Shown: piece by piece, positions 7,367 to 18,011 of the stretch | Position numbering within the stretch: the stretch's first letter is position 1 | Layout: the number at the start of each line of letters is the position of its first letter | From: Rhizobium sp. Q54 | Lineage (GTDB): Bacteria; Pseudomonadota; Alphaproteobacteria; Rickettsiales; UBA1997 | Direction of reading: 5' to 3' | DNA: 44,446 nucleotides | NCBI GenBank assembly: GCA_945875865.1 | Contig: CAMCMF010000008.1 | Span: 1-44,446, forward strand | Notes under the pieces: generated by a model | What the model saw: only the letters and a program-made list of their open reading frames with translations | Databases searched by the model: none | Told to the model about the DNA's origin: nothing | Made by a program: the position numbers and the translations under genes

Positions 7367-8851
7367 TTAATGCCCTGATCCATTATTTATTTCCAGCATT
7401 GCTACCATGGCAGCGAATTTCTTCGCATCAACTGCCTGAAAGTTATTATCTGGAGACTTCTCACAAGGAACTCCTTCCGGAGCTGCTTTTACAAATATAG
7501 AAATTGCCTTTCCAGCAGCATCCTTTCTAACCCCACGAAATTGCAGAGGACTAAATTTAAATTCTTTTGGAAGAGTGTTGATTGATTCTTCGGTAAATGT
7601 ACAAACTTGGAATGTTAAAGATTTTAGAGTTTCTGGCGTCACATTAGTCCAATCAATATTCAAACTACAGTTTCTAAAAGTTGCTCCTACTGGCTGCCTT
7701 TTCTCTGTAAAAAACTTATCTCTTTCAGCAGTATCATCAAGCTTTAAACCAGCAAAGTCTGCTCTGTAAAGAAAATTATCACCATGGCGCTTGAGACCCT
7801 CAGCCATAGTTGCTGATAAAAAAGCTGGGGTTATTTGAACATACTTACATCCAGCGATCTCTTTTTTGATAGACGAATTCTCAGTAAGACCTGCTATTAC
7901 ACCCTTATTCAAAAATAATGTTTTTGGATATTGAGTCGGGTAAGGCTCTCTCATGACAACAGTAGGAATATGTACGTTTGCTGCTCCTTTTCTTGCTGCT
8001 TCATCTTCATCATCTTCTAGTATATCTCTTTTTTCTCCTGCTGCTACTCTTTTTACTTTTTTTGCTGCTGCCAGTCTTTTCGCTTCTTCTTCTTCTACTA
8101 CTTTTTTTGCTGCTGCTTTTACTGCTTCTTCTACTACTTTTTTTGCTGCTGCTTTTACTGCTTCTTCTTCTACTACTTTTTTTGCTGCTGCTTTTACTGC
8201 TTCTTCCTCTTCTACTTTTTTTGCTGCTGCTTTTACTGCTTCTTCCTCTTCTACTTCTTTTGCTTCTGCTACTTTTTGTGCTGCTCGTGCCAGTCTTTCC
8301 GTTTCCAGTCTTTTCGCTTCTTTTGCTGCTGCTTCTTCTTTTGCTGGCAATCCTTCTATTATTATGGGTATAGCGCCTCTAATCTCCTCAAGTTGCTCTG
8401 TAGAAAGAAATTCTGTTATCCTACTTAAACCCTCCACAATTTCGAACAGCTTGCTATACTGAAGAATCATATGTCTTTGATCAATAGGTATCTGCTGTGA
8501 TATCAGTAGAAATTGGTGGTAGTCACCAATGGCACTTTTTTTAATAACATTGTTGGAGGCTTCATTGCCCACTTCCCTGGTCACTGCGTCGTCCATAAAA
8601 CGTCGTTTAGACTTAACTTTTTCATAAGAATCGCCTTTAACATATTCTTTCTTCTCCAACTCCTTCAGTATCGGATCCAATTTATTTGGATCAAGTCTAC
8701 TTATATGTAGCTGAATAACATAGATCAGCGCCGTAAGTGATTTAATTTTCTCACTTTTATCTCCTTCGCCACCCAAGATCTTAAAACACTCCAGAACTCG
8801 CTCAGTCTGCGTTGCGTTGTAAAGTTTCCCAGCATGTTTTAATCTTGTCAT
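7367..8851 (-). CDS. Hypothetical coiled-coil protein with Glu/Ala/Lys tandem repeats
   Basis: A 494-residue protein I do not recognise. Residues 1-165 are a helical, charged domain. Residues 170-275 are an almost uninterrupted Ala/Glu/Lys helix with five units of a 12-15-residue repeat (core EEEAVKAAAKK, residues 200-266), predicted coiled coil. After an acidic linker (ILEDDEDE), residues 295-494 contain pentapeptide-like strands (ADFAGLKL, ATFRNCSLN, LTFQVCTF). There is no signal peptide or membrane segment. The SD GGAGAG lies 4 bases before the ATG. The build of variable coiled coil plus unusual C-terminal domain resembles secreted effectors or surface-associated proteins of intracellular bacteria, but that is inference. 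It is convergent with tdh, 11 bases apart. Confidence 0.75.
   Translation of the reverse strand: MTRLKHAGKLYNATQTERVLECFKILGGEGDKSEKIKSLTALIYVIQLHISRLDPNKLDPILKELEKKEYVKGDSYEKVKSKRRFMDDAVTREVGNEASNNVIKKSAIGDYHQFLLISQQIPIDQRHMILQYSKLFEIVEGLSRITEFLSTEQLEEIRGAIPIIIEGLPAKEEAAAKEAKRLETERLARAAQKVAEAKEVEEEEAVKAAAKKVEEEEAVKAAAKKVVEEEAVKAAAKKVVEEAVKAAAKKVVEEEEAKRLAAAKKVKRVAAGEKRDILEDDEDEAARKGAANVHIPTVVMREPYPTQYPKTLFLNKGVIAGLTENSSIKKEIAGCKYVQITPAFLSATMAEGLKRHGDNFLYRADFAGLKLDDTAERDKFFTEKRQPVGATFRNCSLNIDWTNVTPETLKSLTFQVCTFTEESINTLPKEFKFSPLQFRGVRKDAAGKAISIFVKAAPEGVPCEKSPDNNFQAVDAKKFAAMVAMLEINNGSGH
8054..8254 (-). repeat. In-gene tandem repeat, about 39-bp unit (EEEAVKAAAKK)
   Basis: Five in-frame repeats encode VEEEEAVKAAAKK twice, then VVEEEAVKAAAKK, a 12-residue variant and a 15-residue variant. 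The DNA units are nearly identical and vary by whole codons, so copy number can change without breaking the frame. Confidence 0.8.
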
Positions 8852-8854
8852 AAA

Positions 8855-8930
8855 CTCTCCAACAATTTAATTTTACTAAATAATTTTTATTATCAGGCTC
8901 AAAGCATTATATTTACCAGCGCTGGACTAG
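8855..8930 (-). promoter_or_regulatory. Possible promoter for the coiled-coil protein gene
   Basis: Reading on the minus strand, a perfect -10-like TATAAT lies at 8911-8906, about 55 bases before the ATG at 8851. A GGAGAG Shine-Dalgarno sits close to the start codon. Just upstream of the -10 is a 10-bp palindrome, CCAGCGCTGG, that could be an operator. No good -35 is visible. The rest of 8852-9009 shows no gene. Confidence 0.35.
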
Positions 8931-9009
8931 CTTTACGAGCAAGTTCCACACGCTCTCATGTCAATTTAACTTAGAAGCAGAGCTCGCCAGTAATTACAAA
9001 CCACGTCTA

Positions 9010-9164
9010 TATACCCATTCCACTTGAACATACCGAACTTCTCATTCTTCCGGTTTGTCATCCCCGCGAAGGCGGGGATCCAGCTCTTCGTAAAGACCTT
9101 CTGGATCCCCGCCTTCGCGGGGATGACAAACTATAGTTCGGTAACTTGAATCAGTTTCGGTATA
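9010..9164 (+). repeat. Family B-like element with nested family C hairpin
   Basis: Bounded by TATACC and GGTATA like the family B elements. The right end (GTTCGG, ACTTGAATCAGTTTCGGTATA) matches the ends at 27075 and 31469. The normal B core is absent; instead a complete 79-bp family C palindrome occupies 9053-9131. It lies 154 bases upstream of the SRPBCC gene in the same orientation. Apart from this element, 8852-9318 contains no supported gene. Confidence 0.7.
9053..9131. repeat. Family C hairpin copy 1, perfect 31-bp arms
   Basis: Two perfectly complementary 31-base arms, beginning GTTTGTCATCCCCGCG, flank a 17-base loop. Related copies are at 19737-19814 and 35327-35404. The GTCATCCCCGCGAAGGCGGGGATCC motif is a common dispersed bacterial palindrome. 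It has no ORF. Confidence 0.85.
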
Positions 9165-9318
9165 TACCACTTCCGCACTACTGCAAAAATCTTTTTCTTC
9201 ATCTCTTCAAGGTTTTCATATTTATCCAAATTGAATTAATCTTGAGCAAGATTTTGCTTTGTAATTTTTCTAAATCTAATTTGACACTTCTCCCTCTAAC
9301 CAAAAAAATTTTAAAAAT

Positions 9319-9849
9319 ATGTTAAAAAAATCTTTAATCGTCGTATCGGCTATCGCTCTGATTCTTGCGGCTTTCGTTGCAATGCAATCAAGCAAATTTC
9401 ATGTTCAGCGTTCAATCAAAATCTCGGCATCTATTTCCGATATTTTTGAGCAAGTTAATGATCAAACTAAATGGGAAGCTTGGTCTCCTTTGGCTAAATT
9501 AGATGCTAAAATGACAACAGCTTATGAAGGACCAAATGCTGGGATTGGATCAATCGCTAAATGGTCTGGCAATAAAGAAGTTGGTAAAGGAATCAGCGTT
9601 ATTATCGAAAGCAAAGATAATGAATCAGTTAAATTCCAATTAGCTTTTGAAGAGCCAATGAAAATGATAAAAATTTCTGAATTTACTTTTGCTAAAGAAG
9701 GAGATGATGTTCTTGTTATCTGGAAAATGGATGGCGAAAAAAACTTTGTTGGAAAGCTTATGGGCTTAGTATTTGGATGTGAAAAAATGGCTGGTAAGCG
9801 TTTCGAAGAAGGTTTGAATAATTTGAAAGCTGTGACTGAGAAGAAGTAA
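9319..9849 (+). CDS. SRPBCC family protein (polyketide cyclase-like)
   Basis: A 176-residue protein with an N-terminal hydrophobic segment (residues 5-22), a signal anchor or signal peptide, followed by one SRPBCC/START-like domain. The opening HVQRSIKISASISDIFEQVND and WEAWSPLAKLD match the polyketide-cyclase/dehydrase subgroup, which forms a hydrophobic ligand pocket. The ligand is unknown and no catalytic residue can be named. The gene is monocistronic: a repeat element lies upstream and a strong terminator downstream. Confidence 0.8.
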   Translation: MLKKSLIVVSAIALILAAFVAMQSSKFHVQRSIKISASISDIFEQVNDQTKWEAWSPLAKLDAKMTTAYEGPNAGIGSIAKWSGNKEVGKGISVIIESKDNESVKFQLAFEEPMKMIKISEFTFAKEGDDVLVIWKMDGEKNFVGKLMGLVFGCEKMAGKRFEEGLNNLKAVTEKK

Positions 9850-9878
9850 TTTCTAATGAAGAGAAGTTTTTAAGAGAA

Positions 9879-9912
9879 GCGTCGGGGGATTTTTCCTCCG
9901 GCGCTTTTTTTT
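9879..9912 (+). terminator. Rho-independent terminator
   Basis: GCGTCGGGGG (9879-9888) pairs with CCTCCGGCGC (9895-9904) with two G-T wobbles and a six-base loop. Eight T follow. It ends the SRPBCC transcript. Confidence 0.88.
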
Positions 9913-9942
9913 GTGGTAGAAATTAGTGGGAGCTTGCTGTAT

Positions 9943-10054
9943 CCAGCCCTCCTTCGCCAAGGCTTCGGCGGGCAGCCTACGCTCTAACGATCTCCGTCCA
10001 TCAGTCCAACCCTCCGGGCTGGCCTGCCAGCCGAAGCTCGCAAGAGCGTAGGCT
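9943..10054. repeat. GC-rich palindromic repeat abutting the tRNA-Gln 3' end
   Basis: AGCCTACGCTCT (9974-9985) and its exact complement (10043-10054) enclose about 57 bases. A second hairpin-like stretch, TCCTTCGCCAAGGCTTCGG, lies at 9950-9968. The base composition is far richer in G+C than the surrounding genes. The right arm ends on the last base of the encoded CCA of the tRNA. The rest of 9850-10419 holds the terminator, the tRNA and a family B element, but no protein gene. Confidence 0.6.
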
Positions 10055-10127
10055 GGTTGGGGTGGCAGGATTCGAACCTACGATGGCGGTATCAAAAACC
10101 GCTGCCTTACCACTTGGCTACACCCCA
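10054..10127 (-). tRNA. tRNA-Gln (anticodon UUG)
   Basis: On the minus strand the acceptor arms TGGGGTG and CACCCCA pair fully. There is a D-arm (TAGCCAAGTGGTAAGGC), an anticodon stem GCGGT/ACCGC with loop TTTTGAT giving anticodon TTG, and a T-arm with GGTTCGAATCC. The discriminator base is A and the 3' CCA is encoded (10056-10054). The gene is 74 nt including CCA, with no intron or large variable loop. Confidence 0.96.
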
Positions 10128-10214
10128 ATAAAATATGAAATTTTAGGAGAATTTTTTCGCTTGAAAAGAGGGGCGGATTTTTAAAAAAGACATCCCTTCA
10201 AGTCAATTGATTTC

Positions 10215-10355
10215 TATACCGAAACCAATTCAAGCTACCGAACTAAAAAATGAAGAGTCGGTATATGTGGTTCCCTACGACTGTGGGGTGCAGGCCATCC
10301 TGCGTAAAAATAAAATCAATATACCGAATCGGCTTCTTGAAGTCGAATTGGTATA
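10215..10355 (-). repeat. Family B palindromic element, copy 1
   Basis: A 141-bp element running TATACC to GGTATA. On the minus strand it matches the copies at 26936 and 31332 across its length. Two adjacent GC-rich hairpins sit in the middle (CGCAGG-ATGG-CCTGCA, then CCCCACAGTCGTAGGG). It lies 87 bases upstream of tRNA-Gln in the same orientation. Confidence 0.8.
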
Positions 10356-10419
10356 TTGACAAGCTTTGGCCCATTTCTAACTTGCAGCGCTTCCTTCCCA
10401 TATCCAATTATTTTTAATC

Positions 10420-10809
10420 ATGAGTAGCTTGCAGGAAATCGTCGAATTGTCGGATCAGATTACCAAAACTTCTGACTTATTAGTTAATAAAATCGCTGAG
10501 TTGAGCTATCAAGCAGCACATAATGGCGGCGTTGATCCTTTGATTTTCGGTTTCACAATTTTTGTTCTAGCCTGCTTCGTAGGATATTTTGTGGTGTGGA
10601 GAGTGACGCCCGCCCTGCACACGCCGCTAATGGCGGTGACCAATGCTATCTCTGGCGTGGTGATCGTTGGTGCAATAATTGCTCTTGGCTCGGCAAAAGC
10701 CTTTTCCCTGATTTCGATTTTAAGTTTCATCGCCATCGTAATCGCCTCAATCAACATCTTCGGTGGATTTTTGGTGACTTGGCGCATGCTTGAAATGTTC
10801 AAAAAATAA
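10420..10809 (+). CDS. pntAB: NAD(P) transhydrogenase alpha subunit, membrane part (PntAB/alpha-2)
   Basis: A small (129-residue) inner-membrane subunit of the proton-translocating transhydrogenase that exchanges hydride between NADH and NADP+ at the expense of the proton gradient. After an amphipathic N terminus (residues 1-38) there are three to four hydrophobic helices, including the family-typical [30 protein letters not shown] segment (about residues 49-78) and a [13 protein letters not shown] end. Length and sequence match the split alpha-2 subunit of alphaproteobacteria. The companions pntAA and pntB, which normally flank it, are not in this window. Confidence 0.92.
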   Translation: MSSLQEIVELSDQITKTSDLLVNKIAELSYQAAHNGGVDPLIFGFTIFVLACFVGYFVVWRVTPALHTPLMAVTNAISGVVIVGAIIALGSAKAFSLISILSFIAIVIASINIFGGFLVTWRMLEMFKK

Positions 10810-10837
10810 TAGCCTACGTAAAACTTCGCCCTACTTC

Positions 10838-10855
10838 AATTTTTTAGAGGCACCC
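10838..10855. repeat. Solo family A terminal repeat
   Basis: AATTTTTTAGAGGCACCC followed by TAAA matches one TIR of the 143-bp family A element with small changes. No second end is nearby, so this is a remnant. It lies in the 63-base gap between pntAB and the LTA-synthase-like gene. Confidence 0.55.
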
Positions 10856-12790
10856 TAAAAATTTAAAGCTGCATGAAAAAAACTTACAACCTCCTCAAGT
10901 CACTTTCTTGGATTAAAATTTTTCTAATTTTTGCTGCGATTGCAGCCATCCTGCGTACGGTTTTTTTATTTCAGGAAATTAAGGAAATCGAATTCTCCCT
11001 GCCGCTGCTTTTAGAAATTTATTTAGTTGGTTTCTTTTTTGATTTCATCACTCTGTGCTACATATCACTGCTTCCGCTGCTTTATTACATTTTGGTTTCG
11101 CAAAAGTTTTTTAATTCAAAAGCCAATCAAACGCTTCTCAAGATTTTTTATTTTCTCTTCATTTTCGTAATAGTTTTTTCGGCTTTTGCGGAATGGTTTT
11201 TCTTCGATGAATTTCAAACGCGTTTCAATTTTATCGCCATCGATTACCTGATTTATACCAGTGAAGTGATTGGAAATATTATGGAATCTTATCCGATGGG
11301 CAAGCTTATGACCCTGATTTTACTGATCTCGTCAGCCATCTTCTTTTTTACTTACAAAAAAATTACCGCAACCAAAGAGAGAAATTTTAGCAGCAAAGCA
11401 AAAAAGTTTTTGGTAATTTCTTCGATCGCCGCCATCGCTTTTATCATGATCGACAGCTCAAAATTAAGCAAAATTTCACCGAATAATTATGTTAAGGAAA
11501 TTATGGAAAATGGTATCTACCAACTATTTTCAGCTTACAGAAATAACCAAATTGACTACGAGCAGCTTTATGTGACTCTTGATGAGAAGGAAGCAACCAA
11601 GCTGCTGCGCGCCGCAATTCTGAAGCAAGAGCCAAAATCAAAATTTTTAAATCAAGAAGATATTTCGCGTTTAATTCCCGCGCCAAATTCCGCTGCAGAA
11701 AAAAAATATAATGTAATGCTGGTGGCCATCGAAAGCTTGAGCGCTGAGTTTATGACGGCTTTTGGTAATGGAGAAAATATCACGCCGAATCTTGATCAAT
11801 TAGCAAAAGATGGTTTATTATTCACCAATCTCAAATCAACCGGAACCCGTACCATTCGTGGTTTAGAAGCGCTTTCACTTTCAATTCCACCAACTCCCGG
11901 AAATTCAATTGTACGACGTTCACAGAATGAAAATCTTTTCAATATTTCCTCACCGCTAAAAGAGCGCGGCTATGATGCGAAATTTCTTTACGGTGGTTTT
12001 GGCTATTTCGATAACATGAATTATTTTTTCCAAAATAACGGATTTGAAATTGTTGATCGTGAAAAATTTTCCAAAGATGAAATTTCTTTCGCCAATGTTT
12101 GGGGAGTTGCCGATGAAGATCTTTTTGATAAATCGATTAAGGAAGCAGATAAATCGCATGCTGCGGGCAAGCCGTTTTTGAATTTTATAATGACCACTTC
12201 CAACCACCGTCCCTTCACTTATCCGTCAGGAAAAATTGATATTGAGCCAAAAACCGGTCGCAATGGTGCGGTGAAATATACCGACTATGCCATTGGAAAA
12301 TTTATCGAAAAATCTCGCAAAAAAATATGGTTCGACAATACGATTTTCATTTTTGTTGCCGATCATTGTGCGGGCTCTGCCGGCAATACTGACGTGCCTT
12401 TGTGGCGCTATCAAATTCCAGCAATTTTCTACGCACCAAAAATTATCAAGTCACAAATTTTTGCAGAAAATGTTAGTCAAATTGACATCGCGCCAACGCT
12501 TCTTGGCATGATGAATTTGAGTTATAAGTCAAAATTTTTTGGCACCGATGTTTTGCATAATAAAAAAAATCTCGATCATCATTCTTTCGTGAGCACCTAT
12601 ACTGACGTTGGTTATTTCAAGGAAAATAAACTTTATCTTTTGAAGCCGAAAAAAGAGCAAAAAGTTTTTGATGTGACGATTAAAAAATATGGTTGGAACG
12701 CATCGCAAGAAGAATTAACCAAAAATTACAGCGAAGATGAATTGAAAAACGCCATCGCTTATTATCAGATCGCAAGCTCTCTATTTAAAA

Positions 12791-15341
<2,551 letters not shown>

Positions 15342-15424
15342 AGGCAGATTGCTAAGACGAAAAATGAAAAGTCTCCTGCCAGGCAACTTTTGAAAATGGA
15401 GAAAGTTTAGAGACAAATCCTCCG

Positions 15425-15527
15425 ACCCTTCGCTACGCTACGGGCCACCTCCTTTTTCAAAGGAGGCTCGGTCTGAAACCCTCTTTGAAAAAGAGGGTGG
15501 CATCGCGTCAGCGATGACGGGTGATTT
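15425..15527. repeat. Family E palindromic repeat, inverted pair
   Basis: Two inverted units. The right one begins CCCTCTTTGAAAAAGAGGGTGGC, continues with an ATCGC/GCGAT hairpin and ends GACGGGTGATT. The left one reads CCTCCTTTGAAAAAGGAGGTGGC on the minus strand and ends GGGTCGGAGGATT. The unit recurs at 36703-36758 with a different inner stem. It lies between thiC and the pentapeptide-repeat gene; nothing else is seen there. Confidence 0.7.
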
Positions 15528-15549
15528 AATAAAATCTCAATAAGAATTC

Positions 15550-16932
15550 ATGACTGAAGTTATTCCTACGCCACAAGAGTTAGCTCAAAAGAAATTTGAA
15601 GAGCTGCAATTAGAGCTTGATGCAATAAGTGTCGATGATTTCGTGCAGCTCAATATTGACATAAAAAATACTGGAGAAGAGTGGAATAATTTTATCAAAG
15701 AATCGGATCTTATCGAAAGTCTTTCTCAAGTTGGATTTTATATTCAAAGACAGAATGTTCGGTGTAAGAAATGGAACTTCACTTTTAAGATTGAGCTAGG
15801 TGAAGAAAATAACTCTGCGGATTTTTCGAATGCTATTTTTAAAAACTCTCTTTCATGGTTTGGGTGGCTGCGGGGTTTTCATGAAGAAAATCTACTCCAA
15901 GATAGAAAAATTATTTGCAATTTCACAAGTTTTGAAGAAGGCATTATTCTAGGAGGCTCCTACAAAGTAGCTTCTTTTAATCGTGCAAAATTTTTGGATG
16001 GATGGGCTGATTTTTCTGATGGCCTCGGTAATTATGCTACTAGGTTCTTAAATTCTGCTGAATTCTATGGTGCTCAGTTCGGTTGCCCTGCTTATTTTAG
16101 CGAAGTAATTTTCGAAGGTGATGCATTTTTCTCTGGCGCTAAATTTAAAAACTCACAACCGGTTAATTTCCGCAATTCCACATTCAAAAAAAGAGCTATG
16201 TTTGATGGTGTTGAATTTGATGGAACGATTTTAACTCTTGATGGATCTCAATTTGAAGGAATCGCGCATTTTTCTCAGAAAAAAAAAGTGGTGGTGGATG
16301 GTCCATATGTTGGCGGCGGGGTAAAAATTTCAGCGGATTATGCAATATTTGAATCTCCGGCATTGTTTGATTTAAATTTCAGCGAGTGCCCCGATTTTTC
16401 CAAAACTCGTTTTTTAAAAGGTGTCATCATCGAAGATTCTTGGCCAACAATTGATGATTCGGAAATAAAATCTGATGACGAAGGAAAATTCCGCTTCCTA
16501 AAAAATTATTTTGCTGGGATTGGAAATCATTTCAAAGAGCAGCAATATTTTAGTTACGAGATGAAGGCGGTGGAGTGTAGAAAAAAAGAGCGGCGTCCAA
16601 AAAAATTATTCAGCAAAGAGCGTTGGGAGTTGAGGCTGTTTAGATATTACAAAATACACAGCAACTACGGGCTTAGCATCACAAGACCGCTAAAAGGAAT
16701 GTCTATCTCCTTGATGTTCGGATTTATTTTTTGCTTGGGATTAGATTGCGATCCAAGCCACTCTTTTGCCGTTTCTTTTAAGAGAACTTTTTTTCCTTTG
16801 TCCGATGCTTTGCTTTACTGCGTAGATAAGCAGGCGCTAGCAACTTTTGTTTTGGCGGTGCAGTCTATTTTGAATTCGATTTTATTGTTTCTACTTCTTC
16901 TTGGCATCCGCAATAAATTCAAAATTAAGTAA
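15550..16932 (+). CDS. Pentapeptide-repeat membrane protein
   Basis: A 460-residue protein of unknown role. Residues from about 85 to 300 contain irregular pentapeptide-type repeats (A(D/N)F motifs such as ADFSNAIF, AEFYGAQF, AFFSGAKF, AMFDGVEF) expected to fold as a right-handed beta helix. The C-terminal quarter has a basic stretch (KKERRPKKLFSKERW) and two hydrophobic segments (about residues 392-410 and 438-455), so the helix is probably tethered to the inner membrane. Similar architectures occur in membrane-linked pentapeptide proteins, sometimes ion-channel-like. No enzymatic motif is seen. The gene is flanked by palindromic repeats on both sides. Confidence 0.75.
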   Translation: MTEVIPTPQELAQKKFEELQLELDAISVDDFVQLNIDIKNTGEEWNNFIKESDLIESLSQVGFYIQRQNVRCKKWNFTFKIELGEENNSADFSNAIFKNSLSWFGWLRGFHEENLLQDRKIICNFTSFEEGIILGGSYKVASFNRAKFLDGWADFSDGLGNYATRFLNSAEFYGAQFGCPAYFSEVIFEGDAFFSGAKFKNSQPVNFRNSTFKKRAMFDGVEFDGTILTLDGSQFEGIAHFSQKKKVVVDGPYVGGGVKISADYAIFESPALFDLNFSECPDFSKTRFLKGVIIEDSWPTIDDSEIKSDDEGKFRFLKNYFAGIGNHFKEQQYFSYEMKAVECRKKERRPKKLFSKERWELRLFRYYKIHSNYGLSITRPLKGMSISLMFGFIFCLGLDCDPSHSFAVSFKRTFFPLSDALLYCVDKQALATFVLAVQSILNSILLFLLLLGIRNKFKIK

Positions 16933-16979
16933 TTTTTTAACCACAGTGATGTTTAAGAAAGCCTTCCAGCTTTTGCATT

Positions 16980-17132
16980 TTTTTTGTCACCGTGTCGAAT
17001 GACGTGGTTCGTCTTGAGCTCGAGTTCTTGACGAAATGGACCCCGTCATGCGACGGGGTGACAATGCTGGAGGTGGCGTCGCGCTAGAGATGACGGGCTT
17101 GTCCGCCGTAGCTTCTTAGCGAAGGCGGATTA
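16980..17132. repeat. Cluster of small hairpins between two genes
   Basis: CCCCGTC (17041-17047) pairs with GACGGGG (17052-17058) around ATGC. TCCGCC near 17102 pairs with GGCGGA near 17129 around a GCT/AGC stem. A TTGAGCTCGAG stretch lies further upstream. The G+C is higher than in neighbouring genes, so this looks like a mosaic of dispersed palindromes. No gene is seen in 16933-17155. Confidence 0.5.
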
Positions 17133-17155
17133 TTTAACGATTCAAAATTTTATTC

Positions 17156-17959
17156 ATGAAAAAATTTTCCCAACTATTTTTTGTCATAATTTTTTTCGCT
17201 AAATCTTCTTTTGCTGCTCTTCCTTTTGTCACCGATGACGCTGCTGTTAGTCACCAAAACCAAGTCTTGCTCGAAACTTACACAGAAAATTGGCGGGTGC
17301 CATCGAAGCAGGGAAATGATTCTGCAAACACTCTCGGGCAATATTTGGGATTTTCTTACGGAGTTTTAAATAATTTTGAAATGTCGGCGGGAGCGCTTGC
17401 CTCTTATGATCTCAATGCTCATTCACCAACTCTTTCCAATCCATTTTTGCAAATGAAGTCGGTGCTTCATCATTCGAAAATTCCAGAAATTCCGACAATC
17501 GCAGTTTCTGCTGGCTATGTAAATAAAAGCGGCAGCGGACTTTATTACGACAATGCGACAGATGTTTATTTGGTGGGAATTGCGACGAGCAGATTTTTTG
17601 ATGATGAGCTGTTGATCCATGTCAATTCAGGGCCGAAGGCCTCTTATAATATTGATCAGCAGAAAAATGTGCATCGCATGCAACTGGGAATCGGCTTCGA
17701 TGCTGCCTTGATTAACAAGGATATTCGCCTTGTTGCGGAAAGTTATAATGGCGCGCCGAATTCACCGCGCGACTCTCCCGGATATTTTCATTCTTACCAA
17801 GTTGGTTTGAAATGGGTGAAGTCGGCCCATGTTTCTTTTAATATTTTATACGGCTCGCAGCCCACTTTTACTGGCTACGATGCCAATAATAAAAGTTTTT
17901 ATCGTAATACGGAGTGGGTGCAGTTTGGGATGAGAAAAGTGATTGATGACGTGTTCTAG
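17156..17959 (+). CDS. Predicted outer-membrane beta-barrel protein (MetA-degradation-like family)
   Basis: A 267-residue secreted protein with a clear signal peptide (MKKFSQLFFVIIFFAKSSFA, cleavage after Ala20). The mature start ALPFVTDDAA and the alternating amphipathic strands (for example FLQMKSVLHH, IAVSAGYVNKSG, VHRMQLGIGFDAAL, YFHSYQVGLKWV) resemble the 'phenol MetA-pathway' outer-membrane family annotated as putative transporters. That name is historical and does not prove a substrate. The last residues (VQFGMRKVIDDVF) end in Phe, typical of outer-membrane beta-barrels recognised by BamA. Confidence 0.65.
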   Translation: MKKFSQLFFVIIFFAKSSFAALPFVTDDAAVSHQNQVLLETYTENWRVPSKQGNDSANTLGQYLGFSYGVLNNFEMSAGALASYDLNAHSPTLSNPFLQMKSVLHHSKIPEIPTIAVSAGYVNKSGSGLYYDNATDVYLVGIATSRFFDDELLIHVNSGPKASYNIDQQKNVHRMQLGIGFDAALINKDIRLVAESYNGAPNSPRDSPGYFHSYQVGLKWVKSAHVSFNILYGSQPTFTGYDANNKSFYRNTEWVQFGMRKVIDDVF

Positions 17960-17974
17960 CGTGACCCATCTTTA

Positions 17975-18010
17975 GGGCATCTCAAAAAATCCTAATTTTT
18001 AGAGGCGCCC
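17975..18010. mobile_element. Family A core-less derivative (36 bp) with TTTA duplications
   Basis: GGGCATCTC joined to AAAAAATCCTAATTTTTAGAGGCGCCC and flanked by TTTA at 17971-17974 and 18011-18014. It holds the two ends of the 143-bp element without the inner about 107 bases. The right TTTA supplies the TAA stop of the minus-strand DCC gene. Confidence 0.75.
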
Positions 18011-18011
18011 T

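Noticed and set aside
7978-8373. Leucine-only ORF on the + strand across the coiled-coil gene
   Set aside because: It is the complement of the Glu/Ala/Lys codon repeats (CTT/CTG runs) of the minus-strand gene; no natural protein composition and no ribosome site.
9010-10355. CRISPR array
   Set aside because: The repeats here are dispersed palindromes of different families without regular spacing, unique spacers or cas genes.
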